A DNA stretch of 64,000 nucleotides from Stenopsyche tienmushanensis (GCA_008973525.1 WACJ01000513.1:1488001-1552000); one strand, 5' to 3'; numbered from the stretch's first letter, positions 47,438 to 59,520 are shown. The notes: generated from the letters alone by a model not told the origin. A program made the numbers and translations.

Positions 47438-48156
47438 CTAGGGAATTCAATCCCGGGATCCCGGACACTTTTAGGTACTTAAGAATTCCGGGATTAAAAT
47501 TTTTATCTAATAGAAATTAAAATTAAACTATATATTAATATTAAATTAAATTAAAGATGCTTGGAAAACAGGATATATACACTACTACCGGTGATGTATT
47601 TACTACACCTCGACTCTAATAATGGGAATATCGATATGAAATATAATAATTACGGGGTTCAAAATTTGTGTATTCCTCCGTAATATAATTACAAATCACA
47701 TCATAGTATTATAGTATATGAGTATTCATCTGCAGCGACGGAAATAAATAATTTGTCGGGAAATCGGGATTTTTTGCGAGTTTTAGTCCGCGTCTCAGCA
47801 GATAGGAATTTTATCAGTCACATTGATGGTGTTATACGAAAATTAGGGCTTACGCGGTCATCAACTCGAACTAGCATTTAAATATCTGATGACGATATCT
47901 CCAACGAGTGTGGAAGCTGAGCGTGCATTTTCAGCAGCAAGTTGCCTGATTTCCAAAATCAGATCCAGACTAATTGATTGTTGATTTTTTATATTGAACA
48001 AATAGACTTATTAGTAATTTTTGATCAAATTTATCAATGTAAATTCTTAAAATATTGAAAATCCCAATCCCGCGATCCCAGGACTGGTCCCGGGATTGTC
48101 TAATGAAATTCCGAAATCCCGGGATCGAAATTTTTGCTCGGGATTGGATTCCCTAG
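47438..48156 (+). mobile_element. hAT transposon relic, copy B, with terminal inverted repeats
   Basis: The left end CTAGGGAATTCAATCCC and right end GGGATTGGATTCCCTAG are inverted repeats with one mismatch in 17. Further inverted homology (CGGGATCCCGG against CCCGGGATCG) extends inward. The internal plus strand reads SPTSVEAERAFSAASCLISK followed by IRSRLID, the hAT C-terminus. The 719-bp length and lack of a catalytic domain make it non-autonomous. A clean 8-bp target duplication is not visible. Confidence 0.82.
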
Positions 48157-48469
48157 CCACGGCTCACCGAATAGTCAACAAATGTATCAACAATATCCTG
48201 TATTTTTTTCAAATACACTGTTTCTAAAAAAAAATATAAAAATCTAGTACACTTACTTTCTGAATATGCCCTGTAATTATGAAATCAGTTAAGAAGACGA
48301 GTATTTCTATTCGCACGTGTCCACCTTCATCCCATCACGATCCGATGGTAGAACGAACCCGCGTGCAATAGCAAAAAAAAATAATAAGCTAATGTTTTAA
48401 AACTCAACCATTGATACATCTCATTTAGTATGGTTTTGAATTAATATACATTTGCAACAGTAGGACGAC

Positions 48470-48600
48470 GCGCATGCGCCGCGCCGCCTCTATTATATGT
48501 GTGCCTATACATAACACAAAGCAACCACTAGACCAGTAGCGTACCTATTTTATTATATATTACACAGCATACTGCGCAATATTTTTGCTGACAATCTCAT
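48470..48600. repeat. Fold-back repeat family, copy 2
   Basis: It contains GCGCATGCGCCGCGCCGCCT and CCTATTTTATTATATATTAC followed by ACAGCATACTGCGCAAT, the same order as in 24420-24530 and 54400-54510. Confidence 0.55.
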
Positions 48601-49159
48601 GCATTTTATTTATAAATCATGTTATTTTTATTCTCCATTATCATGGAAGGCTTACTATCATCTATGTCATTCTGAATTATTTTGTAGTTAAACTTTGAAA
48701 TTAATGTCTTTATGCGGTATTCGAGAAGTTATCCCTTGTTCTGCTCATATATTCCATCTAAGTTATGAACAAGTAATCAGGTAGTATATGAGCCCAAGCA
48801 AACAATGTCTGATGAACGAATATTAAAAAAATATTCAGGATATAAAGCAGTGTTTTGATCTTTTCATCTGTCGTTTGTGTATCCGTGGGGACGTTCTATA
48901 TAAAAAAAATACATCGTAATTATTCATATTTTATTGAGTATCATTTGAATACACATAACAGTTTGAATAGACATCAATTGTTATTTTCACAGATATGTTA
49001 GAGAGTTAAATTATCAATATATTATAAATAAAATTCTATACAACAGTACGCAAAATTAAAAAAAAAAACATACAGCTTCACGTCGTATTGTGTAATGATG
49101 AAGACGAAGGCAATGAGATAATTAATGTTCGGCTGTCATCGATTAGCTGGCCTCTAAGG

Positions 49160-49219
49160 GCTAAGCGACGATATATCGTCGACATAGCTTAGCTCATCGT
49201 CGATATATCGTCGCTTAGC
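49160..49219. repeat. Hairpin with CGACGATATATCGTCG core
   Basis: The left arm GCTAAGCGACGATATATCG (49160-49178) is complementary to CGATATATCGTCGCTTAGC (49201-49219), with a 22-base loop. The left side also contains the self-complementary 16-mer CGACGATATATCGTCG. A related hairpin is at 53004-53061. Confidence 0.75.
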
Positions 49220-49658
49220 ACTTTCAAGGTTTTAATTGAATTTCGAAATCTCAATCATCCCTACGGCAGATATTCGATTTTCATGGATTTATATAATCAT
49301 TCGAACGAATTAACCGATATCCAGCAATTATTCATACACAAATTGTAATTGAATTACTCACATAGTCCTTCGTACATTGTTGTTATTCTCTTTTATTAAT
49401 TATTATATGATTGATTAATAATATATGATTTAGTATATACAAGAGTTTGACGCAAATCGAAGCCTCCTTAGACGGAAAAAATCCATCGAGGAAGCCGCAT
49501 GAAGATGAATTCAGAAATGGATGCAGGACCATCTTTATTCCGCTCATGGATACGGGAATAAATATGCGAATAAATATGGGATACACATCGTATAAATTTT
49601 CCGCAGTTATTAAACTTATAATAAAATAATATATACACGTACAGCGCACATTGCAGCT

Positions 49659-50076
49659 AACACTTTACAGTCCGGGCGTTCGGCGCTAAATTTCGCCCGA
49701 GAATTCATAAAATTGATACAACTCCCAAACCGGCTAATGGATTCAAACGAAATTTCGGGAGAGTATATAAAAACGTTTATTGCATCGATATACTTAAATA
49801 TAATAGTGGATTTTTAATATGTAGTGCGTGTATCAGCGTGATAAAATCAAATATTTTTGGATATGAATTGTATAAACATTGAGATTTTAAATGTAATTTG
49901 CTCTGTTTTGCCGACAGATTTAAATATATTTTATGCGATTAAAATATTGACAAGTGTATGTATTATCATTCCGAGAAACAAATTTAAATCTATATTAAGT
50001 CCGTATGCCATTTATATCAAATCAAAGTTACATCATTATCATCGCGCGTTAACGCGTGCACGGACTGTAAAGTGTT
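49659..50076. mobile_element. TIR-bounded element of unknown family
   Basis: The left end AACACTTTACAGTCCGGGCG and the right end, on the opposite strand AACACTTTACAGTCCGTGC, match over at least 16 bases. The interior has a long open frame (from 49857) but no recognised protein. The element starts with CAC inside the repeat, yet a clean target duplication is not seen. Confidence 0.55.
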
Positions 50077-51178
50077 GGACACCCGATCGATTATGCGTCG
50101 ATGCGCCTAAAAGCCTAAATTCGTATAATATACATATACACATGCATGATTATTCATATCAAAATTATCAAAATTTAATTTTAGTTTAAATTTAAAGCCA
50201 ACTTTTATAAATCATAATGATTTTGTTCCGATTGAAAGGCTAATTTCAGTCAATATGGGGGGGAGCACGTCCATTTAAAAATACACTGATGATTAAAAAT
50301 AGTTAAAAATTAAAGCGTTGTTAACAGGCAAAATAATCGCCCTGCAGCATACAATCAACTAAGATCACCGTAAAAACAACAGATCTATCATTCGGATTTG
50401 TTTAATAAAAAAATCATGCTTACAAAAGCAAAATATAAGCGCAAGCTCTTATTTTGCGCGGTGCTCGTTTTACGCGATTCCGTGGATGCACGCGCATTGC
50501 AGTCAGCCCTTTTATAGCGCCAACGCTATAGAAAATCAGGCACCCATTCAAAATTTGTACGTGTTTAGTTTGTTAATAAATACACGTGCCTAACGTGCAC
50601 AAGGGAGACGTTGATCTTACGTATTTACCCGTTGCTTACGTAAAAGACGCCGCAAACAAAGTGGGCGCTGTAAGAGGGTCGACTGTAATTGGATATACAT
50701 AGTACCCAATGGTGAATGTATGCAATTGACGGATTTAAATTCGATTTTAACGTTAAATCCCAACGTTAAACATGCTTAAATGTAAATTTTATTCAGATAT
50801 GCCCATTGACCTGTATGCAAGAAAATTTGTTTGAAATGTGGCGACTTTATGCGCGCCAAAGGACCACATTTTAAATGTCGAATCATTGAATCGTCGAAGA
50901 CTAGACTATCAAGGGTTTCCCAAACTAGTTAATAGGTGTTCCGTGAAAAGCTGGAATGGTTTATACTGATGTGTTTACATAATAAAAAAATTATAAAATA
51001 ACCAAACTTAGTCTAAAAGCAGCTTTTAAATACGTTTGATGTGTTCAGAATATTAAATTCTGACGAAATATTACCTATTCCGCAAATGGGTAAGTATATG
51101 CTGTTTAAATGATTAGAATGTAATTAATATCGAATCGAAACTGTTCGTAAATTATCCTTATTGCATTCTTTCTATATA

Positions 51179-51526
51179 TTAGGGGTATCTAAAAGTATTC
51201 GCGTATTTTGATAACGATGCACTAAAATCCCCAATCAAATAAACGACAAACAATCTAGGACTTATCACAAAGACTGCGATCCTCATAGACCAATGTGTAA
51301 ACACATTTAAAACTCAGAAAAATGAATAGGATGGGTGCTATGGAATAGGATAGGTACTACATAGCAAAGTGGAAATGCATTCAAAAACGATTTTTGCTTT
51401 TAAATTTTTTTTACAAAAAACGCTTTGAAGGACTGCCAAAGCGATCGAAATACGTGTTGAATAATAACTTTTTGATGAATGTAAACCGACTATACTAAAT
51501 ACGCGAATACTTTTTGATACGCCTAA
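51179..51526. mobile_element. 348-bp mariner-derived MITE
   Basis: The left end TTAGGGGTATCTAAAAGTAT continues TCGCGTATTT. The right end, read in reverse, gives TTAGGCGTATCAAAAAGTAT followed by TCGCGTATTT; 27 of 30 positions match. TA flanks both sides (51177-51178 and 51527-51528). The ends are those of the mariners at 14807 and 43553. The interior encodes nothing recognisable. Confidence 0.8.
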
Positions 51527-52079
51527 TATAATAATTTTGAAGTAGTTTAATTTGTATGGAACAAAATGCAATTTTATTACATGCTGAAGTGAGATCCAGA
51601 CGAAGATCACTATTGAGACTTTTTCAATTTCGTACTGAATTATTGGTTTTTTTAGAGATTGAGGACAAAATTTGATTGAAATTATATTTTTCATGGTTGA
51701 TAAATCTCGCGTATTTGGCAGATTTGTTCACAAAATGCAATGAAATTGTCTTATTATTGCGGGAAAAGTTTGAAAAACCCTAATCTAGGATATATCTGGG
51801 TTATGCAATGATTGCCACGTGCCTTTTGTGCGCTTTTTCTCAATTTGTGTGTTAACCGTGTAAATCGGGATGTGTTTGCACTCCAATATTGACAGGGCGA
51901 GAAACATGCATAGTTTCTCTTCAAGTCCAGCATTCAACCATAAAAATGTGTTAAATCTACAAATGTATGGGCTATTTGGTCGCTATAATTAATATATCAA
52001 CGTCGAATTTGGCATCCGAACAAAATCAAGGATAGGTGTCGATCGAGTATTTACAGTGAAATTAGATGAACTGGGGGCG

Positions 52080-52471
52080 TCATATCCTCTTGGAGACTTT
52101 GACGAAGAGATACTCGGAGAACTGCTGGCCCTCGACGCCACCTCCGTTGGACGTCGCCAGTTTGAAGCCGGCGTTCAGCAGCCTCGCCACGGCCTGCAGG
52201 GAGTTAAGTTTGCAATATCCGTTGAGAGGGAATCTGATGACGTGGCGGGAGTCGTGTTGGTTCCAGGCCACTCCGGATCGGACGTCCATGACGGCCTGGT
52301 TGGTCTCCGGGAAGACTTCGCCGAGGAGGGTGCGGTCCCCGGACAACATAATCCTTTCGCCGAGGTCTGGACTGACATGCAAAGCGACGCATTCGTACTG
52401 GACCCTTCCTTCAGGACTCTTCGCTGCGGCAGCCGAACGATCCTTCAGCAGCTCCAGCTGTCTAATCATAG
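52080..52471 (-). CDS. twz: KCTD1/KCTD15 (tiwaz) last exon
   Basis: The exon starts after TTTTCAG with CT, completing a Pro codon from the upstream exon, and reads PMIRQLELLKDR, then YECVALHVSPDLGERIMLSG, LLGEVFPETNQAVMDVRSGV, HVIRFPLNGYCKLNSLQAV, GGGVEGQQFSEYLFVKV and a TGA stop at 52080. This is the conserved C-terminal domain of KCTD1/KCTD15, BTB adaptors that oligomerise and, in vertebrates, repress AP-2 transcription factors. The Drosophila orthologue is tiwaz. Coding GC is clearly higher than in the surroundings. The tail is shorter than in vertebrate KCTD1, which ends in a lysine/glutamate-rich extension. Confidence 0.92.
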
Positions 52472-53003
52472 CTGAAAATCAAATAAAAATATTATGTAAC
52501 ATTTGAAAAATCTTTGTTTGGGTTGAAAAACATGAATGGCGACAATTACTGAATGCTAAGACTAAATAGATAATAAATTAATGCCGTATTCCAATTTGGC
52601 GTAATTTAATAAGGGCTAAGAAAAAAATCACTCCCTTCAAAAAGGATATTTGATCGTAATCTAATGGTTCGGAGCGCTCCGTGCTCCAAGTAACCACCCG
52701 GTGCGATTACCGCAGCCAAACAACGCTGCAACGACGAAGGCAATCATTTGGCATATATCTCATTTGATTATTTTTTTTATAGATTGTTGCTTAAAATGTG
52801 ATACATTTCGCAAAATTCAAAGCATCAACAATGAATTGTATTTTATGAAACGTTCAATCGCAGCATCGGTTCCCAGAAAGGATAGCAAGTATTCCACAAA
52901 TTTCAATTATTTCAATATTATTGTATGGAACACAATTTGTTTCAAAATATAAAGTTATTTTGAGATAGAGTTCCATCGGGATGTGAAATGAAAGGCATCA
53001 TCG

Positions 53004-53061
53004 CAGCAATATATCGTCGTTGGCTCTTTTTGCATGCGTTGCCAACGACGATATATCGCTG
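53004..53061. repeat. 21-bp stem hairpin in the KCTD intron
   Basis: CAGCAATATATCGTCGTTGG (53004 onward) pairs with CCAACGACGATATATCGCTG (to 53061) across a 16-base loop, with one mismatch. Like the hairpin at 49160-49219, it contains the ATATATCGTCG motif. Confidence 0.75.
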
Positions 53062-54059
53062 TCCAGCAATAAAATACGACGACACAAAAAATTGGACAAT
53101 GATTTGCTTTTTGAATTGGATCCATAGCAAACGATTATTAGAAATGCATTGGTAAAGTAGATAATCGAAAAAGTTTTTAGCAACTCAAATATTTTATTTT
53201 TTCATACAAAAATCCTTTTTATTCAAAAAACATAAAGTCGTATTGTTTTTTAAAAGTTGTTTTTAAGGAAATTAGAGATTCATTAGGGAAGCTTTGTGTC
53301 GAAGACAGTATCGATTGTTGCGATTAGCGATCGTTCATGGGTACCATGGACATCCAAGCCTATTTGACAACTGCTCGATTGCTCAACAGGGATTAAATTC
53401 TACCAATTATTGTAATTTTCCCGGTACTTCGTTTGCATTAATTTGCTTGTCAAATAAAGCAACATGCAGTGACGCAAATACTTTTAATTTGTAAACGGTG
53501 GAAAACAGTGGCATTATACGACGAGATTCATAATTTTGATTATTCAGTCTTGGTATTATATTCCCGGCGAAATAATGCAAGCACCTATGGAAGTGTCGAA
53601 TGCCAGGATCCGTTAGCTCATTTCATTGTGCTATCCTGTAGCCTGTTTTGTATTGAAGTTTAATCAAGCAAAGAGGTATAGAGAGGGATAGCCTGTTCGT
53701 TCAAAGGGATCAGTGTGTACTCGGACTATAGATGATAGGACCTAGGGATGCTGAATATTTTTCAGATCATAATCCTTTCGCCGGCATGTGAGCCTGACTC
53801 TTTGTCAAGCTTGTTATTATACTATACAACGAAACGCACTGATATGTGCGGATGGTATTTATAGGGTTGAAAACATGCGCCTCCAGAATAAAGCGCATTG
53901 TTTTGGTATGCTGATCGTCTGGAATAATTTCAAGCATTGCATCCATTACATGTTATCGAAGACAACAATAATTATTTTATCATAATTCGGAATTTGATGG
54001 TCCCTATAAAGAATCTGTATATATTCATCTTTCTCAACAGTAATTCATTGGCTTTTACG

Positions 54060-54200
54060 AGAGTCATTCAGAAAGTGGGGTTACAAGGACTCCTGAGATC
54101 AAAGCAATTTTTTTGTATTTACGTTAACGCACCTGACATCTAAATGTCATCCCAAGGGTCACTTTGTTTGGTTCCGCGTGTAAAAATACCGCCGCGAATA
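54060..54200 (+). mobile_element. Mariner 5' end fragment
   Basis: GGTTACAAGGACTCCTGAG, the TTACGTTAACGCACCTGAC block and CACTTTGTTTGGTTCCGCGT parallel 15759-15850. No coding part of the transposase follows. It lies in the KCTD intron, antisense to the gene. Confidence 0.5.
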
Positions 54201-54394
54201 TCCATCGATGTCGTACTTCTAATGACCACGAGGTGTGGTATCCGCGACCGAATAAAGGCACGGTCGGAGACGGTAACAGCGACGAAGCCAACGAAATCAA
54301 AAATCAAACGTCGGACATGATTGTTTATCAGTGATTGTTTTAAAGAAATATTATTCAAATGATCTATTGTATCTCTGTCGCACACATGTACATA

Positions 54395-54725
54395 AACAAG
54401 CTATGCGCATGCGTCGCACCACCTCCACCATGTATATACATAGCATATAGCAACCGGTGCCACTTTTTATATATTACACAAACACAGCTTCTTATTTTAG
54501 CTAACAATATCTATTAACAAATGAAAAAAAAAATGTTTTTTTTTTTGCAAACAATTACTTAAATTGTTAGTTCAAAGATTAAGCTGTATTTGTATAATAT
54601 ATAATAAAATAATTTTTCTATTGGTGTATTAGTTGTTTTATGCCATGTATAGATACACATACAGTAGTAGTACTTTCCGATCAATTGCCACTTGAAGTTT
54701 CATTTTTTGTGACGTTCAAGCCAAT
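54395..54725. repeat. Fold-back repeat family, copy 3 (two inverted halves)
   Basis: The left half contains TATATATTACACAAACACAG and CTTATTTTAGCTAACAA. The right half holds the inverted form, AAGCTGTATTTGTATAATAT, then TTTTTGTGACGTTCAAGCC at the end. The arrangement is a fold-back of about 330 bp, in the KCTD intron. Confidence 0.62.
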
Positions 54726-55779
54726 TTGACCTGGTATATTAATCGCAAAATTTAATTAAAATCTATCGATTGTCTCGGATCGGTCCAGTTGGTAAAGTGT
54801 TGGGCCGAGTGCTTTGTGCCGCCCACACGAGTCCTCCCGCAGCTGGACTTACTTGAAACTGGTATCCAAGCATATTTGCGCCATGAAATACATTCGGCAT
54901 CGGCTCGGACCGATTGCAGTGTATTAAAAAGGAAATATTTAAAGATTAAAATTAGAATGTGGGCCGAATGTAAATAATCCGTGGGGCATCGTTGTCTACC
55001 AAGGGCGGTAAACAAAAGTGCAGGAGGGAGAGCAGAGGAATGTTGGGGTTATTTATACTGCCCTCGGGCGAATATAAGATTGCGAAAAGGCGCCCGGGGC
55101 GGACCGGGCCCAAAACTAACCGACACACATCCGAAAAAACAAGCGCACAACGACACACACTATTATATAAAATCCGAAATTATCCTCCACCAATGACAAT
55201 ATGGACCAAGAATAGCATTTTTCGAGACGGGAGCGAGGAGGAGCACCGCTTAATCGGGATGATTCCAAATTGATTCCCTTGAAAATTTCATTTCCTACCT
55301 TGAAATCTGCATATTTTGCATCGATTTGCATGGATAAGTAGAAATTTTTCACCATAAACGTAAATGTGTAAAATATACAAATTATCAACAGTGCCAAAAA
55401 TACGTGCCGTTTTAACAATTTTGTTTGGAAAAATAAGTTTAATAATGGTATTTTTGCTATACTCTTTAAAACCGTCATTGTTCAGCTTATTCTGATCAGT
55501 CTTGTCATCTGGATGTGTACAATTTTCGCAAAAAAAACGCCTCAAAATGGAAATAAATCAAACTCATGTTCAAATAAACATGCAAAAATTGGTTGGGTAA
55601 TTTTTCGCTGCTGGATGAATCAAGTCGTGAGAGGCCTAAAACGTCGTTCCAGGGTTGGATGCCGCCGGATTCTCATATCCTTAGCTCTCTAGCGATATGT
55701 GCTGTCGGGGCACATCATTCGATGATGCTTCCCATCCAGAATGGCTTACCATTTACAACCCGCTGATTCTGACACCAAT

Positions 55780-56075
55780 GAAGCGAAGGAGCGGGGGCGC
55801 TCACAGAGCAGATTCCCCGGGTCGCACCCCGCTCCCAAGTGCTCGTCGAGTTGTAAGTCGGTTATGTGCCGGGCGGATGAGATGGAGATGAACGGGTGTC
55901 GAATAGAAGATCTCTTGTCTTGGATAACTTTTTTATTAATCACGATACAAAGAGATCTAGCTGCGGGAAATACGTTAAATTGACACATTGAACCTAAAGA
56001 GAGACGGAAGATGTCGCCGTTAACGACAACGCTATTGCATGGGGATGATAATTCATCAATAGGCACATCATCTTG
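55780..56075. repeat. GC-richer dispersed repeat, copy 1 (pair with 58740-59155)
   Basis: Collinear blocks shared with 58740-59155 include GTGTCGAATAGAAGATCTCT, GAGATCTAGCTGC and AAAGAGAGACGGAAGATGTC, and GCATGGGGATG toward the right end. No coding frame is recognised. It lies in the KCTD intron. Confidence 0.55.
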
Positions 56076-56454
56076 TACCATTCAAGCAAGAAATGATCTT
56101 ATTCCTTTGGATTTTCATTTATTTTCCGTATTAGAGTAATTTTGGAATACAAAACAATATGAATTTGGAAGATAATCAAAAACGGCACGCATTTTTGGCA
56201 CTACCGATGCATTCATCATCAATTTGGATCTCATAAAATGGAGCATAAACACAATTGAGAAATTTAAGCACGTCAAACATGTATGTAAACAAAAAACAAA
56301 TAAAAATAGAGCCTATTATCGCCATATCGCGCAAATAAAGTCGCCAAATCGCCATAAAATGCTTACACGTGGACAGCGTGCAAAAATTGCGCTTTAAATT
56401 GGAATTTGGACAAAGATCGATCGAATTACAATGAAATGATTTACGACGACTTAC

Positions 56455-56660
56455 GAGCGATCTCGAAATAGCGCGCCTCCTCCAGGAGCAGGCCGACATC
56501 CTTGAAGTCGTCCGGGATGAGGAGCTTCGAGTTACGCATAAAGTTGAGGATGTGCCTGAACATGCTGCCGTCTCTGTCGATGAAGTAATGCTGTTTTAGA
56601 GAATCTAGGACGATCGGGATGACTCCGTTGAACAGCTTCGCCAGTTTCGAGTCGGGATAT
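56455..56660 (-). CDS. twz: KCTD1/KCTD15 (tiwaz) BTB-domain exon
   Basis: After the TTGCAG acceptor the exon reads [40 protein letters not shown] and [20 protein letters not shown] through EARYFEIA, then the donor GTAAGT. This is the second half of the BTB/POZ domain of KCTD1/15, with the conserved YFIDRDG and SKLLIPDDF blocks. It ends one base into a codon, and the next exon at 52471 supplies the other two (Pro). The preceding exon, expected to encode the LPVHIDVGG start of the BTB domain and a -LTK end, was not found between 56661 and 64000. Confidence 0.92.
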
Positions 56661-57304
56661 CTGCAAGGATAACGGTTCGATTATTCGGCCCGCGCAACAA
56701 CACAACAAAATCGCAAGACACAATATAAAGCACACACATCGCAAAGCCAACCACGAAACAGATCGCACACGACAAACAAACATAGCATATTCGGCATATT
56801 CGATTAAAATCATCCGTCCATGTCCTTCGGGTTGATTTATTGGCGAGGATTTCTATTAACGTTAATCATGGAAGTACACGAGCCGATAATTGTGTTCTCG
56901 ATCAACTCTCTCGTCCATGTCGAGCGTTCTACCAGTGTACTTCGTTTGATTTATCTCGCCACTATGCGTATATTTAATATCGATATTTATTATTCTATTA
57001 AGCGAGATACATCCACGAAGACTTACCAGCGAACAGTTAATGAGATTATATCGATCTGGAAGAAGCAATGAAGAGATATCGATGGAATTAGCGTCCATTG
57101 CAGAACGATTTTCTTAGTTGTTTTCCAAACATCGCTCGGGATAAATATGAAATTCGCAATTAAGCAATATAAAGTTTATTTTTTTCAATGTATACCACAC
57201 AAAATATAACATTATGTGTTAGACTTGTCGATATTTTGCTAAATCAGGTCTTTCCGCGGCCAAGACGATTGGTCGGACCCCAAGACTTAAACGAAGGCTC
57301 GTAA

Positions 57305-57640
57305 ACGTACTCGCAAAATTTCCGATTTCCCGACAAATTATTTATTTCCTCCGCTGCAGATGAATACTTATATACTACAATACTTTGATGTGATTCGTAA
57401 TTGTATTACGGAGGAATACAAAAATTTTGAACCCCGTATCTATTATATTTCATATCAATATTCCCATTATTAGAGTCGAGGTGTAGTAAATACATCACCG
57501 GTAGGGAAATATTAATTTAGAAATTTGAAAAACATAGATGTGCGTCGCCTAAGCTCGCTAATTAGTAATTACGCCACTGTTTTTCCAAATTTCGGCGCGA
57601 ATGTAGCAATTTAGTAGCCTTCATCGTGTTGGTGAGGTGT
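57305..57640. repeat. hAT relic, copy C
   Basis: TTTCCCGACAAATTATTTAT, CCTCCGCTGCAGATGAATAC, CATCACCGGTAGGGAA and CATCGTGTTGGTGAGG follow the same order as 22560-22920. The transposase C-terminus is missing here. Confidence 0.72.
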
Positions 57641-57659
57641 ACGATTTCTGTTAGATAAA

Positions 57660-58190
57660 AATTTCAATCCCATGTAAACAACGGTGGTTTTCAACCTGTG
57701 GTGCGCGATTTTTAGGTCAAAATGATTAATAATTGTCCGAAAAAAACGAATAGAGTCCGCAGTTTTATGTGTGTTTTCGTTTATAGAGCTTTCCATGTGC
57801 CGAACGATTGATAGGGGGTTTTAATACGAGACATTTGGATCGCATAGGTCTTGTTGAAATGCGATGGCTAAATGTTGTGTCGGTAGCTTGCAGCTCTCAA
57901 CAGTCGCGCTTGTTTAAATGAGTTGTTTATTATTTGCAAGTGTACGTTGTCAGCTGGTTAATTTATTAGAGCGGAGCCGTGGCCACGATCCCGAGCTTAT
58001 TTGCATAAGCCGCCGAGACGAGACTTTCGCCAGGATCTGTCTATCGATCGAGACTTCCGTTTTGCGTCTTGGCTTTTGACTTGGGAAGTTCGAGTAAAGC
58101 AACGGGGTAGGTCCATTTGCACCCCTAATGAGTTGTCGCCTATCTTTCATCAGCCTACCTTTCTAACAGTCAATTTATATATATAAGAGT
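57660..58190. other. Non-repetitive stretch, no gene identified
   Basis: It is less AT-rich than its surroundings (57950-58140 especially), with an open frame at 58001-58186 that I cannot assign. It could be regulatory sequence of the KCTD gene or an untranslated exon; there is no direct evidence. Confidence 0.25.
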
Positions 58191-58198
58191 TGATCAAT

Positions 58199-58400
58199 AA
58201 GGGTCTTTCAATAAAGACGCTCAATTTTTAAATGTAAATAAAACAAGTTGTATATAAGATATCTACTTAATTTTTCTTTGATTTAAATAATAAAAAAATG
58301 GCATTACGTATGAAATATAATATTGTTCAAATATCCGCCGTGGTTTTGATTGTTGGCACGTATTCGGTAGACTCAATTTTTGATGACTTTATTGTACAAA
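58199..58400 (-). mobile_element. IS630-type element end, minus orientation
   Basis: It begins GGGTCTTTCAATAAAGACGC and, on the minus strand, encodes HGGYLNNIIFHT, matching the C-terminus of the copies at 26880-27243 and 45850-46038. The remainder of the transposase is not recognisable. Confidence 0.65.
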
Positions 58401-58669
58401 TCTAGTGCATTGATTATTTGCGGCTTATACGCATAGACCTACGATTTAAGATAGTTCCAAAGGAAGACGTTTAAAGGTGTTAAATCGCACGATCTCGATG
58501 GCCACCATGCCCTCAAATCGCTTATGCAGAATGTCCATCATGGCATGCGTTCCTCTTGAAACCACACGCCGTCGATATCTATATCATTCAGTTTAGATCA
58601 CAAGAAGATTTTTACCAACGATCTGTGGCGTTCGCATACAAAAAGGGGCTTGTTTTCATATAAAAAATA

Positions 58670-58703
58670 ACGCATATTGCAGACGTGTCCGCCGACGCGT
58701 TAA
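58670..58703. repeat. TTAA-type MITE end
   Basis: CATATTGCAGACGTGTCCGC followed by CGACGCGTTAA is the complement of the arm at 6308-6327 and like the right arm at 10811-10836. Only one end was found here. Confidence 0.5.
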
Positions 58704-58739
58704 TCAATACATATTAGGAGTACCGCCTCAACGTTACAT

Positions 58740-59155
58740 GTTTATGTAACGCTCTTGGGGGCAGAGTCCCCGGGCGTCTTCCTGCTCCCACACAGATCCG
58801 TTCTTCTATCGGGCCGCGATGCTGCTGAAAGAATGGACGCGAATAGACAGGCATCGAATGGAAATACTCTCTTCTCTAAATAATCATTTCTTCCACACGA
58901 GAGAGAGATCTGGCTGCAGGAGGGACGACCTCCCGCAGCCAAGGCTAACCGACTCCCGCTTCCTGCGCGTCACTATCCAACCGGCAACGGTGCGCGCGCA
59001 AGAAGCGATCGGTCGGTAAGCTGGTGAAATGTCTCCGCAGGGCCACAAGAGATGGCGTTGTTAAAATAACACACCGCACCTGAAGAGAGATGACAGATGT
59101 TGCTGTTAACAGCGCTATATGTGGGGATGGTAAATCGCCCACGCTACATCATATT
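58740..59155. repeat. GC-richer dispersed repeat, copy 2
   Basis: It is collinear with 55780-56075 but longer, carrying an extra segment at about 58925-59040. Shared blocks include GCATCGAATGGAAATACTCT and GAGAGATCTGGCTGCAGG, and GTGGGGATGG near the end. No protein is recognised. Confidence 0.55.
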
Positions 59156-59284
59156 ATGTGATTATGTTATGGATGTAATTATTTGCACGTTTTATATTTT
59201 TTTAATACCAATAAACTATGAAATGAATCTCACGCAGTAGAAGTGAAGCTTCTTATCTCCTATGAAAAATTAATTTTGAATGGA

Positions 59285-59520
59285 AATTGTCTGTTAAAAG
59301 ATTGCGCTGTGTGTTGTGTAATATATAATAAAATAGGCCAGCTACTAGTCTAATGATTGCTTTATACTCTATGTATAGACACATACACAGTATAGGTAGC
59401 ACGATGCATGCGCATATCATTTTCATGATTAATGCAACGAACACGGACATATTACAAACGATTCTCGCTTTATTTTCGACCAACTGCCGCTTGGGGTTTC
59501 ATTTTTCGTGATTTTCAAGC
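59285..59520. repeat. Fold-back repeat family, copy 4
   Basis: AAGATTGCGCTGTGTGTTGT, GTAATATATAATAAAATAGG and TTTCATTTTTCGTGATTTTC with AAGCCAAT match, inverted, the copy at 24340-24530. Confidence 0.6.

Noticed and set aside
55116..55545. Minus-strand frame with a membrane-like segment (HVFLALLIICIFYTFTFMVK) as a possible small membrane protein
   Set aside because: It lies inside the KCTD intron, two overlapping frames are open by AT-richness, and nothing links it to splice sites or a family.
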